Positions 6,960 through 13,773 of a stretch of 46,918 nucleotides of DNA are shown in pieces. The notes beneath the pieces were generated by a model. It made no database searches. It saw only the letters and a program-made list of their open reading frames with translations, and had not been told where the DNA came from. The stretch lies in NCBI GenBank assembly GCA_028714035.1, contig JAQTNA010000035.1, positions 1 through 46,918 of the forward strand, given 5' to 3'. The translations under genes were made by a program, and so were the position numbers. This DNA is from Rhodocyclaceae bacterium (GTDB lineage: Bacteria > Pseudomonadota > Gammaproteobacteria > Burkholderiales > Rhodocyclaceae). Each line of letters begins with the position of its first letter. Positions within the stretch are counted from its first letter, which is position 1.

Positions 6960-7528
6960 AGTACATCCTCCAATTCTTGTCCGGCCTGACGCTCCAGCCG
7001 GCGGGCCTGCATGCCGAACCGGCGCGGCCCCTCAACATCGGCCCGCAGGCTGTCGCCAATGAACAGAACCTCTCGCGGTGCGCACCGGAACGCATTGCAC
7101 ACCGCTTGATAAATGGCCGCCTCCGGCTTCCGCGCCCCAACCTCGAAACTCAGGACATAGGCGTCCAGCCCCGGCAGCAGGCGGCGCACGACCTCGCCGT
7201 AAGGCTGCGCCAGATTGCTGCATACGGCGATGCGCCGCCCCTGGCTGCGCAGGGCGGCCAGCGTCGGCGCCACGTCATCGAATACACGGATGCCGGCAAT
7301 ATCCTGCTCCAGCTCATGCCTCAGAACGGGGGTCAGGTACGCAAGCCCCAGTTCTTCGGCAAACACTTCGATGGGTACATTGCGCGTCATGAACGGCAGG
7401 CGAGGGGGTTTTACACCGTCCCGCCGGGCCAGCGCTTCCACCAGGCGCAGGTACGGATTCGCCCGCCTCGCGCCCGGCCCAAAGGCCAACAGCGTGCCGA
7501 ACGCGTCAAAACACATATACTTGACCAT
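6956..7528 (-). CDS. HAD-IA family hydrolase
   Basis: 190 residues, a classical HAD-IA enzyme distinct from the short HADs downstream. Motif I is CFDAFGTLL (Asp8; the second Asp is in DAFG context), with a helical cap at about residues 20-75, motif II VCSNLAQP near 103, motif III Lys in GARKPEAAIY near 134, and motif IV IGDSLRADVEG near 157. Such enzymes hydrolyse small phosphorylated metabolites or nucleotides. It starts 3 bp after the phosphoesterase stop upstream and overlaps the exonuclease start by 4 bp. The substrate cannot be inferred. Confidence 0.85.
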   Translation of the reverse strand: MVKYMCFDAFGTLLAFGPGARRANPYLRLVEALARRDGVKPPRLPFMTRNVPIEVFAEELGLAYLTPVLRHELEQDIAGIRVFDDVAPTLAALRSQGRRIAVCSNLAQPYGEVVRRLLPGLDAYVLSFEVGARKPEAAIYQAVCNAFRCAPREVLFIGDSLRADVEGPRRFGMQARRLERQAGQELEDVL

Positions 7529-7531
7529 AGC

Positions 7532-8332
7532 TCACACCTCCAGAATCAGGTCCGGCCGGAACCCGGTGGATTGCTCCCTCGGATAGCCGCGCTGGTTGCT
7601 CACCACCCGACACCCGCCCTCGGCCACGAAGTCCACATTCCCATGGGTATGGCCGTAGGCCCATACGTCAATGCGGTACTTCTCCATCATCCAGGCCAGA
7701 TCGTTCACGAAGTAGGCCGTAAGCGCATCGTTTTCATATTCGGGCGCGATGCAGCCGCGATGCGGCGCAAAGTGCGTGGCCACCACCGTCTTGCCCGCCC
7801 AGGGCTTGGAAAGCTCCCGCTCCAGGAAGGCTACGGCCGAGCGGTGCAGCCCAACCACATCGTGCGCGTGGAGCAGGTTCCCGCCCGAGTGCAGGGGATC
7901 GCACGCGATGGACTCCCGGCGCCGCACCCAGATCGACATGAAGTCGTTGATCGAGCGCATCGCGCTGTGCCGGGCATAGGGCGCCTGATCCGGCCCATAA
8001 AGCATGAAACTGGTCCACAAGGTCGAGCCCAGCACCCGCACATCGCCGAACACGGCCACCTCGTTGTTCAGCACCTTCACCCCGAGTTTTTTCCCGGCCC
8101 GGCGCATTTCGTCCAGCAGGGCCAACTGCGCGCCGTAGTATTCGTGGTTGCCCGGCACATACACGACGTTGCCCCGGGTGAAATGCCGCCCGGCCCACGC
8201 CACGCCGTGAGTCTTGACGCCAATGTCGCCGGCCAGAATGATCACGTCCGCCTCGGCGTCCAGCAGGGCGGTAGGCAGTTCGAACGGCTGGCCGAATTCG
8301 GTGTGCAGGTCCGAGTACAGGGCGATCTTCAT
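7532..8332 (-). CDS. Calcineurin-like metallophosphoesterase (copy 2)
   Basis: 266 residues. Metal-site motifs in order: YSDLHTEFG (residues 6-14), LAGDIG near 33, VPGNHEYYG near 59, VVATHFAP near 187 and AYGHTHGN near 225. It differs from copy 1 in length and in the GNHE instead of GNHD box, so it belongs to another subgroup. It is the second gene of the operon, separated from the ATPase gene by a 58-bp gap that contains nothing notable, and it nearly abuts the HAD-IA gene. Confidence 0.88.
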   Translation of the reverse strand: MKIALYSDLHTEFGQPFELPTALLDAEADVIILAGDIGVKTHGVAWAGRHFTRGNVVYVPGNHEYYGAQLALLDEMRRAGKKLGVKVLNNEVAVFGDVRVLGSTLWTSFMLYGPDQAPYARHSAMRSINDFMSIWVRRRESIACDPLHSGGNLLHAHDVVGLHRSAVAFLERELSKPWAGKTVVATHFAPHRGCIAPEYENDALTAYFVNDLAWMMEKYRIDVWAYGHTHGNVDFVAEGGCRVVSNQRGYPREQSTGFRPDLILEV

Positions 8333-8390
8333 GGTTGCCGTCCTCCGTTATGGTTCAATGCTCCTTGCCGGGCGCGCATCAAGGTCTGTC

Positions 8391-9641
8391 TCATAGGAAC
8401 CCCATCTTTCTGGTTACCGCCCGGCCGGCGGCGGCCACAGGAAAGGGCCGCGCACCGCCATCATCCAATACTGCCCGGCCTACAACCTGGCGCACCAGGC
8501 GTTGCAGTTCCCGCAGATCGGCCGCATCCCGTGCGATGCCATCCAGCGTGGCGACTGGCACCGACACCGGGCGATCCAGGCGGCTTGTGAGTCGGTCGGC
8601 CATTGTCTGGGCGATCTGGCGCATCTCCTGCCGGGTGGGCGGAACAATCTCAACCACGTGCAGCCTGGACATCAGAGGCGCCGGCACACGATGCAGGTCA
8701 TTGGCTGTGGCCACCGTAATAGCCTTGCTGGCATCCATTTGAATTGCGACCGCCTGATCTTCGAATACCCGCGCCGATTCCGGTTCCAGCAAGGAAAGCA
8801 GTGCCGGAAGAATGTCGTACCGGGGATCGCTCGATCCCATCTTGTCCATCTCGTCCAGAATCAGGATCGGCGACGCTGACGTGCCTCCGGCCAGGGCGTT
8901 GAACACCCGGCCAGGGGCCGCATTGTTCCAATGGCGAGCCGTTCCCGTGATCTCGAACGCGCCTTGAGCCGAAGCGGGAATTCGGACCGGCGTCGAATTC
9001 AAGACCTCGGCCAGCATTTCCGAGAACGCCGTCTTGCCGATGCCAGGGGCGCCGGACATGAGCAGCGGTGGCATGCGGAATTCAGTTCCCGGGAGAGCAA
9101 AGTTGAGTGCAAGTTCGATACGCAGGTAGTCCACCACGTTCCGGAAATTTGGAAAGCGTTGTTCCAGGCGTTCCATAGCGCTGTTCAGGGCCTCCGAACG
9201 CAGAGCCGGGACAGCACGCCATCCGCCCAGACGCCGGGCTTCGTCCAGCCAGGGTTCATAGCGTTCCTTGTCCTTGCCGCCCCATGCTTCCTGGGCTGCC
9301 CGAACCGCCTCTGGGGAAAATACCCGTACGGAGTCCTTCGGGCCATAAAGTGGCTCGCCTAGAAGCGGCGCGGGCTTGGGTGCAATAGGGGTCTTGCTCT
9401 GGGCGTCCCGTTCGGAACTGGCGCGCTCCTCACGCTTCCTGGCGCGCAAGTCCCTGCGGCGCCGGTTGGCCTGCGTCCGGCGTTTGTGTTCCTTCGCGGC
9501 GTCTTCCCTGGCCTGGATTAGCTCCGCCACAAGGACCTCGGGCATGGCCAGCGTGCCTGATGGGTAAGCCCCCGTGCGATAACCGGCGTCGAACTGGTAC
9601 AAGCGGTATCCGGAAGGAAGTTGATCATCCTGGGTAATCAT
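8391..9641 (-). CDS. AAA+ ATPase (Lon/ClpX-like core), first gene of the operon
   Basis: 416 residues from the ATG at 9641 behind a TAGGAG site. Residues 40-80 are a highly charged, probably coiled segment. The AAA+ core follows: Walker A SGAPGIGKTAF at about 196-206, Walker B ILILDEMDKM at about 259-268, sensor-1 Asn in TVATAND near 314, and a likely Arg finger in LMSRL near 326. No protease or helicase domain follows, so it probably works as a remodelling or loading ATPase on a partner. It is the promoter-proximal gene and may be the regulatory or energy-providing subunit for the phosphatases and nuclease downstream. This role is inferred from position only. Confidence 0.85.
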   Translation of the reverse strand: MITQDDQLPSGYRLYQFDAGYRTGAYPSGTLAMPEVLVAELIQAREDAAKEHKRRTQANRRRRDLRARKREERASSERDAQSKTPIAPKPAPLLGEPLYGPKDSVRVFSPEAVRAAQEAWGGKDKERYEPWLDEARRLGGWRAVPALRSEALNSAMERLEQRFPNFRNVVDYLRIELALNFALPGTEFRMPPLLMSGAPGIGKTAFSEMLAEVLNSTPVRIPASAQGAFEITGTARHWNNAAPGRVFNALAGGTSASPILILDEMDKMGSSDPRYDILPALLSLLEPESARVFEDQAVAIQMDASKAITVATANDLHRVPAPLMSRLHVVEIVPPTRQEMRQIAQTMADRLTSRLDRPVSVPVATLDGIARDAADLRELQRLVRQVVGRAVLDDGGARPFPVAAAGRAVTRKMGFL

Positions 9642-9702
9642 CGATGTCTCCTAGACTTTTCGTGTAGGGCTACATGCTAGTAATGGGTGCGTGCTGCCAG
9701 TT

Positions 9703-10101
9703 CTAATCGTAGCCCATTACTAGCAATGGGTCAAGTTCAGAAGTTCTGAACTCCATCACCAAACGAATGAATTGTTGTTCATCGGAATTCATCGAGACTC
9801 CATCCTTGGTGCCGTCCCGACAGAGAGGCACTGTTCCTTCCGAGTACATCAGGATGTAAACGAAGTTCCAGCGCGTGGACGCGGTGTACCTGGCAATGAA
9901 TTCCTGTTCATTGGAATTCACCCAGACTCCACCCTCGGTGCCTTCCCGGCCGAGAGGCGCCATTCCTTCCGAGTGCATCAGGATGTAAGCGAGGTTCCAG
10001 CGCGTGGCCACGGTGTACCTGGCAATGAATTGACGTTCATTGGAATTCAGAGCAATTCCAATGGTTTTCACGGCCGGGTACACCCGGTGCCAGGGTTTCA
10101 T
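9703..10101 (-). CDS. Tandem-repeat small protein (doubtful gene)
   Basis: 132 codons. They contain two full 43-residue units and the start of a third; each unit opens NS(N/D)E(R/Q)(Q/E)FI, with RYT..TRWN..YILM.SEG in the middle. The units differ mainly at amino-acid-changing positions, not silent ones, so purifying selection is not evident. No good ribosome site precedes the ATG at 10101. The 3' end runs through the palindrome and promoter of the operon at 9641. It may be a small repeat protein or simply a repeated DNA region with an accidental frame. Confidence 0.35.
   Translation of the reverse strand: MKPWHRVYPAVKTIGIALNSNERQFIARYTVATRWNLAYILMHSEGMAPLGREGTEGGVWVNSNEQEFIARYTASTRWNFVYILMYSEGTVPLCRDGTKDGVSMNSDEQQFIRLVMEFRTSELDPLLVMGYD
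9706..9734 (-). promoter_or_regulatory. Sigma-70-like promoter of the 13-gene operon, with built-in operator
   Basis: On the minus strand, -35 TTGACC (9734-9729) and -10 TACGAT (9711-9706) are 17 bp apart, about 65 bp ahead of the ATPase ATG. The spacer contains CCCATT-N6-AATGGG (9713-9718 and 9725-9730), a dyad fully overlapped by polymerase. A further AATGGG half-site lies at 9682-9687, just downstream of the predicted start; with 9713-9724 it forms a 12-bp inverted repeat (9676-9687). This is a textbook layout for repression. Confidence 0.65.
9734..9752. promoter_or_regulatory. 19-bp perfect palindrome upstream of the -35
   Basis: AGTTCAGAA, a central G and TTCTGAACT form a perfect palindrome at 9734-9752 that touches the -35 box of the operon promoter. 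It is probably a binding site for a dimeric regulator, distinct from the AATGGG sites. The regulator is not identifiable in the window. Confidence 0.5.
9767..10047. repeat. 129-bp tandem repeat, about 2.2 copies
   Basis: Unit 1 covers 10047-9919, unit 2 covers 9918-9790, and a partial third unit begins at 9789. Each starts with a GAATTCC-containing segment that reads GTTCAT(T/C)GGAATTCA on the plus strand. It lies between the integrase stop and the operon promoter, a usual place for direct repeats used by recombination-directionality factors. Confidence 0.75.
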
Positions 10102-10137
10102 TCTTGTGGATGCGCCCCAGGTTGCTGGGGCGGCGTC

Positions 10138-11235
10138 TTACCCCAGTTTTTTGGCCAGGTCCTCTGCCCGGAGATGGGTGTATCTCTTGAGCATGGAGAG
10201 CGTCTTGTGGCCTGTGACGCTGGCAGCTTCCATGAGATCGAAGCCACGTTCAAAGAGCCTCGAAGTTGCTTCTCTGCGCAGGTCATGAAACCTCAGGCCA
10301 GTGAGGTAATCGGAGTCGGGAACTTTGTCAGTATCCCTGCACTCGGCTTCGTAGGCACGTCGGGCGCGACGCCGTGCATATTCAAATCCGCTTCGCGCCT
10401 GGTGTTCTTTCAGAGGAAATACGGGGCCAGAGATGGCGCGAGGTAGCTCTTTGAGGGTTTGCCGGGCACGTGACGACAGCGGAATCACTCGATCTTCGCT
10501 GTTCTTGGTGTCACGTAGAATGGCCGTGGAGGCCTTGAGATCGATATCTTTCCACTCAAGTTTCAACAGTTCCCCGCGTCTGGCGGCTGTCTCTACCGCC
10601 AGTACAAATAGTGCCGGCAAGTACCGGCAACGGCATTTGCTAACCGAGTTGAGCATGCGATCGTATTCACCCGCTTCCAGGCGTCTTGACCTGCCGGCAC
10701 CGTTGCTCGGAACTTCGATGGTGCGGACCGGATTCTCAAAGGTGTAGCCCCAACGCTTGACCGCCGTGGTGAACACGGCGGAGACCAGCATCAGGTATTT
10801 GCGTGCAGTGCTGGAGGACCAGCCCTCATTGGTGCCAGCCTGGAGGAAGTCGCGCAGTGTTGTCCGGTCGACCATCGAAACCGGCAGGGCGGCAATAGGA
10901 AATCGTCGAAGCTTCTGAATCCGCAGCAGCTCCGCCCGTTCTCCCTTTTTGGATGGCGTGACCTCCTCGGCGTACTTCTTGAGAAGGGTGTCCAGCGTCA
11001 GGCGCGCTGCCTCGCGCTTGATTTCCCTGCTCTGCAGCACCAACTTTGCAGTGGGGTCGAGGGCAAGGTCCGCGCGTTTCCGGTTACGGAAGGCGCGTGC
11101 CTCCTCTAGCGTGTCGAAGTTTTCATCAATGCGAATGCCGGAGACGGTCATGCGCACGCGGTAGGAGAAGCCGCCACAACGTTGCGTGATGTTCTTCTCG
11201 ACGATTCTTTCGTCGTGAGTCTGTTTCTTTGCCAT
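10138..11235 (-). CDS. Tyrosine site-specific integrase
   Basis: 365 residues. The C-terminal catalytic domain has the expected residues: Arg219 in ETAARRGELL, His317 and Arg320 in RFHDLRREA, His343 in TGHKTLSM and the Tyr352 nucleophile in KRYTHLR. An N-terminal arm-binding region (residues 15-60) and a core-binding SAM-like domain (about 78-165) precede it, so it is a full-length P4/ICE-type enzyme. It reads away from the tRNA-Leu fragment at 11322-11382, with its start about 90 bp from it. This is the normal geometry for an element that inserts into the 3' end of a tRNA gene. It would catalyse integration and, with an excisionase not seen here, excision. Confidence 0.93.
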   Translation of the reverse strand: MAKKQTHDERIVEKNITQRCGGFSYRVRMTVSGIRIDENFDTLEEARAFRNRKRADLALDPTAKLVLQSREIKREAARLTLDTLLKKYAEEVTPSKKGERAELLRIQKLRRFPIAALPVSMVDRTTLRDFLQAGTNEGWSSSTARKYLMLVSAVFTTAVKRWGYTFENPVRTIEVPSNGAGRSRRLEAGEYDRMLNSVSKCRCRYLPALFVLAVETAARRGELLKLEWKDIDLKASTAILRDTKNSEDRVIPLSSRARQTLKELPRAISGPVFPLKEHQARSGFEYARRRARRAYEAECRDTDKVPDSDYLTGLRFHDLRREATSRLFERGFDLMEAASVTGHKTLSMLKRYTHLRAEDLAKKLG

Positions 11236-11321
11236 GGTATCCTCTTGACCAAAATTGACCAGAAAATACCCTACGGCTTTTGTAACTACTTGTCTATAAA
11301 GGCGTTATACCGAATTCAAGG

Positions 11322-11382
11322 AGCGGATTCAAAATCCGCCGCCAGTAATGGTGTGGGGGTTCGAGTCCCCCTCCCGGCACCA
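11322..11382 (+). tRNA. 3' part of tRNA-Leu(CAA): attachment-site remnant
   Basis: The anticodon arm (GCGGA, loop TTCAAAA, TCCGC; 11323-11339) gives anticodon CAA. A variable arm, the T arm (GGGGG TTCGAGT CCCCC) and the acceptor 3' strand ending TCCCGGCACCA (to 11382) follow. The matching 5' acceptor strand GCCGGGA and a D arm are absent upstream, so this is not a complete tRNA. It is best read as the displaced 3' end left when the integrase used a tRNA-Leu gene. The intact gene should sit at the other end of the element. Confidence 0.8.
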
Positions 11383-11478
11383 GAATACTTCGTGGCATGG
11401 TAGCGCAAGTCTGCGCAAATTTCAAAGAATCAAATAGATAGCTGATTCTGAGCGGGGCAGTGCGTCGCCCGGAAATGA

Positions 11479-11515
11479 AATGGCCGGCTGCAAGGTTTCC
11501 TTGCGGCCGGCCATT
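11479..11515 (-). terminator. Terminator of the flagellar operon
   Basis: A 17-bp stem with one wobble pair (AATGGCCGGC...GCAAGG with CCTTGC...GCCGGCCATT) and a TTT loop lies 18 bp beyond the fliN stop, followed on the minus strand by ATTTCATTT. The rest of the gap 11383-11533 shows nothing notable. Confidence 0.8.
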
Positions 11516-11533
11516 GTTGCGCTCTGAATCCGG

Positions 11534-11968
11534 CTAACGGAGTTTTCTCATCCGCTCCTGGGGCGTGATGATGTCGGTGAGGCGGATACCGAACTTCTCG
11601 TTGACCACCACGACTTCCCCCTGGGCGATGAGGGTGCCGTTGATCAGCACGTCCATGGGTTCGCCGGCCAGACCGTCCAATTCCACCACGGAGCCGTGGG
11701 CCAGTTGCAGGAGGTTCCTGATGGTGATCTTCGTGCGCCCCAGTTCCACGGTCAGTTGCACCGGGATATCGAGGATCATGTCGAAGTCGTGCAGGGTATT
11801 GCCCTTGGCGGTCGGTTCGCCAAAATTCGGGAACAGGGAAGCGGCCGGCTGGGCCGCGGCCGGCTGCGCAGGTTCGGGTTCCCCCTGTTCAGCCATGGCG
11901 GCCGCCCAATCGTCGTCAGAAACCTGGCCGGCGTCGGCATCGGCAAGCAGTTCGTCTGTTTCGCTCAT
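11534..11968 (-). CDS. fliN: Flagellar motor switch protein FliN
   Basis: 144 residues, starting at the ATG at 11968 behind AAGGAG; the longer frame to 12040 overlaps fliM and is rejected. An acidic, Ala/Pro-rich linker (residues 1-60) precedes the SpoA/FliN domain (about 70-144) with the signatures DIPVQLTVELGRTKITI, LLQLAHGSVVELDGLAGEP, VLINGTLIAQGEVVVVNEKF and GIRLTDI. FliN forms the lower C-ring with FliM and takes part in export-substrate docking. It is the last gene of the operon. The fliOPQR genes that often follow are not here; a terminator and the integrated element come next. Confidence 0.95.
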   Translation of the reverse strand: MSETDELLADADAGQVSDDDWAAAMAEQGEPEPAQPAAAQPAASLFPNFGEPTAKGNTLHDFDMILDIPVQLTVELGRTKITIRNLLQLAHGSVVELDGLAGEPMDVLINGTLIAQGEVVVVNEKFGIRLTDIITPQERMRKLR

Positions 11969-12002
11969 GGTGTTTCTCCTTGCCCCGCGTGCTTGGCGGG
12001 GG

Positions 12003-13058
12003 TCATGTCTGCTGTGCGCCGTTGCTTGCGCCTGATCCATTGCCCCGATTCTGGAGGAACTGGGGCAGTCCGGGCTGGGTTTCTTCCTGCATCTGGGCCA
12101 GGAAGCGGTCTACGCGCAGGGCATACTGGCCGTTCTGGATGCCGTAGCGGCATTCCAGGACAGGCACCTTGTCCACCTCGGCCACGACCTTCTCCAGGAT
12201 ATTGATGGGAATCACGTCGCCGGCCTTCATGCTCAAGATCTGGCGCAGGGTCACCTGGGTCGAACCCAGTTGGGTGACCAGTTCCACTTCCGCTCCCTGC
12301 AATTCCTTGGAAAGCAGGCCGATCCAGCGCCGGTCGCTGGTGACCTGGTCGCTGTGGACGGCGCTGTTGAGCATGTCCCGCAACGGTTCGATCATGGAAT
12401 AGGGCATGCAGATGTGCATGTCAGCCGCTGCACCGCCCAGTTCCAGGGTGAAGGTCGCGGCTACGACCACCTCGCTGGGCGTGGCGATATTGGCGAACTG
12501 GGAGTTCATTTCCGAGCGCACGTATTCGAACTTGAGGGCGTGAACCGGCTTCCAGGCCTTCTCGTATTCATTGAACACGGTATTCAGAAGTCCCTGGATG
12601 ATGCGCTGTTCCGTGGGCGTGAAGTCGCGGCCTTCCACGCGGGTGTGGAAACGGCCGTCGCCGCCGAAAAGATTATCCACCACCAGGAACACCAGGTTCG
12701 GATCGAACACGAACAGGCCCGTGCCGCGCAGGGGCTTGGCCTGAACCAGGTTCAGGTTGGTGGGTACCACCAGGTTGCGCACGAACTCGCTGTATTTCTG
12801 TACCCGGATCGGCCCGACGGACACCTCGACGTTTCGGTGCATGTAGTTGAACAGGCCGATGCGCAGGAAGCGGGCGAAACGCTCGTGGATCAGTTCCAGC
12901 GTGGGCATGCGCCCACGCACGATCCGTTCCTGGGTTGCCAGATTGTAGGGCCGGATGCCGCTGCCGTCGTCCTTGGCCTCGTTCGTGTCCTCGGCCTCGC
13001 CCGTCACGCCTTTCAGCAGGGCGTCTACTTCTTCCTGGGAGAGAAAATCCTGGGACAT
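12003..13058 (-). CDS. fliM: Flagellar motor switch protein FliM
   Basis: 351 residues, full length. The N-terminal CheY-P-binding helix is FLSQEEVDALLKG (residues 5-17). The central CheC-like domain with PTLELIHERFARFLRIGL and the GGDGRFHTRVEGRDFTPTE segment follows, then the C-terminal SpoA domain (TQLGSTQVTLRQILSMKAGD and onward). It forms the middle of the C-ring, links MS-ring and FliN, and sets rotation direction. The Gly/Ser/Gln-rich tail after about residue 330 is probably disordered. It lies 34 bp ahead of fliN and 19 bp after fliL, in one operon. Confidence 0.97.
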   Translation of the reverse strand: MSQDFLSQEEVDALLKGVTGEAEDTNEAKDDGSGIRPYNLATQERIVRGRMPTLELIHERFARFLRIGLFNYMHRNVEVSVGPIRVQKYSEFVRNLVVPTNLNLVQAKPLRGTGLFVFDPNLVFLVVDNLFGGDGRFHTRVEGRDFTPTEQRIIQGLLNTVFNEYEKAWKPVHALKFEYVRSEMNSQFANIATPSEVVVAATFTLELGGAAADMHICMPYSMIEPLRDMLNSAVHSDQVTSDRRWIGLLSKELQGAEVELVTQLGSTQVTLRQILSMKAGDVIPINILEKVVAEVDKVPVLECRYGIQNGQYALRVDRFLAQMQEETQPGLPQFLQNRGNGSGASNGAQQT

Positions 13059-13077
13059 GGCTTTCTTTCGGCTTCGT

Positions 13078-13635
13078 TTACTGAACGATGAAGGAGGTGA
13101 ACAGCACGCTGGCTACCGGACCTTCGGCTTCCCGCTTCTTGCCGCGCTTGTCCACTCCGCCGGGGGTGCCGATTACGCCGTTGATTTCTTCCTTGATCTG
13201 GTCCGCCAGTTCCGTCAGACCTACTTCGGTGCTGAGCTCGGAACCCTTCTTGGAGGAAAGCAACATCAGGATGCGGTGGCGAATCTCGGGCATGAAGTTC
13301 TTGATGGCATCGCCGGCGTGCGCGTCATCCACTTTCAGTGCGATGGCGACCTGAAGGTACGGCGGCTCCCCCGATTCGGCAGCCAGCTTGACGGTGAAAG
13401 TCTCGAGGTTTACGTAAGTCGGAGGTTTGCCCGGCTCCGCCTTGTGCTTTTTCTCAGCCTTGGGCGGTTCCGCGCCACCTTCCTCGCCGCCATGCCCCTT
13501 GTTCAGGATAAAAAAGGCACCGGCACCAGCGGCAACCAATACGACCACCGCGATGATGATGATCAGCAGAAGCTTGCTCTTCTTCTTCGGGGCTTCGCCT
13601 TCGGCGGGCGCTGCGGCGGGTGGGGCTTTGGACAT
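13078..13635 (-). CDS. fliL: Flagellar basal body-associated protein FliL
   Basis: 185 residues from the ATG at 13635 behind AGGAGAA. A Lys-rich cytoplasmic start is followed by one membrane helix at about residues 21-44 (LLLIIIIAVVVLVAAGAGAF), a Gly/Glu/Lys-rich linker, and the FliL periplasmic domain from about 75 (PPTYVNLETFTVKL, then LQVAIALKV...HRILMLLSSKKGSELST). FliL surrounds the stator units and supports torque under load. It begins the fliLMN part of the operon and has a possible FliA promoter of its own. Confidence 0.93.
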   Translation of the reverse strand: MSKAPPAAAPAEGEAPKKKSKLLLIIIIAVVVLVAAGAGAFFILNKGHGGEEGGAEPPKAEKKHKAEPGKPPTYVNLETFTVKLAAESGEPPYLQVAIALKVDDAHAGDAIKNFMPEIRHRILMLLSSKKGSELSTEVGLTELADQIKEEINGVIGTPGGVDKRGKKREAEGPVASVLFTSFIVQ

Positions 13636-13666
13636 GAGGTTCTCCTGTCTATGGGGTCACGGCTGA

Positions 13667-13674
13667 TTATCGGC
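13667..13674 (-). promoter_or_regulatory. Candidate FliA (sigma-28) -10 element before fliL
   Basis: On the minus strand GCCGATAA at 13674-13667 matches the sigma-28 -10 consensus exactly. The base run 15 nt upstream is TTCA, a poor match to TAAA, so the assignment is tentative. It lies about 30 bp before the fliL ATG in the 138-bp fliK-fliL gap. Confidence 0.4.
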
Positions 13675-13773
13675 ACCAGAAGTGCGCTCTGAAGGCGGAA
13701 TTAGGGGCCTGTTTGCCATGTTTATCCCCAGAACCGGGAACGAGGGGGGTCAAACGCTGGTTCATGGTCGTTC

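Noticed and set aside
6977-8590. 537-codon plus-strand frame
   Set aside because: Antisense to the HAD-IA and metallophosphoesterase genes, which carry complete catalytic motifs.
11322-11382. A complete functional tRNA-Leu gene
   Set aside because: The 5' acceptor strand and D arm are absent upstream, so it is only the 3' part at an attachment site.
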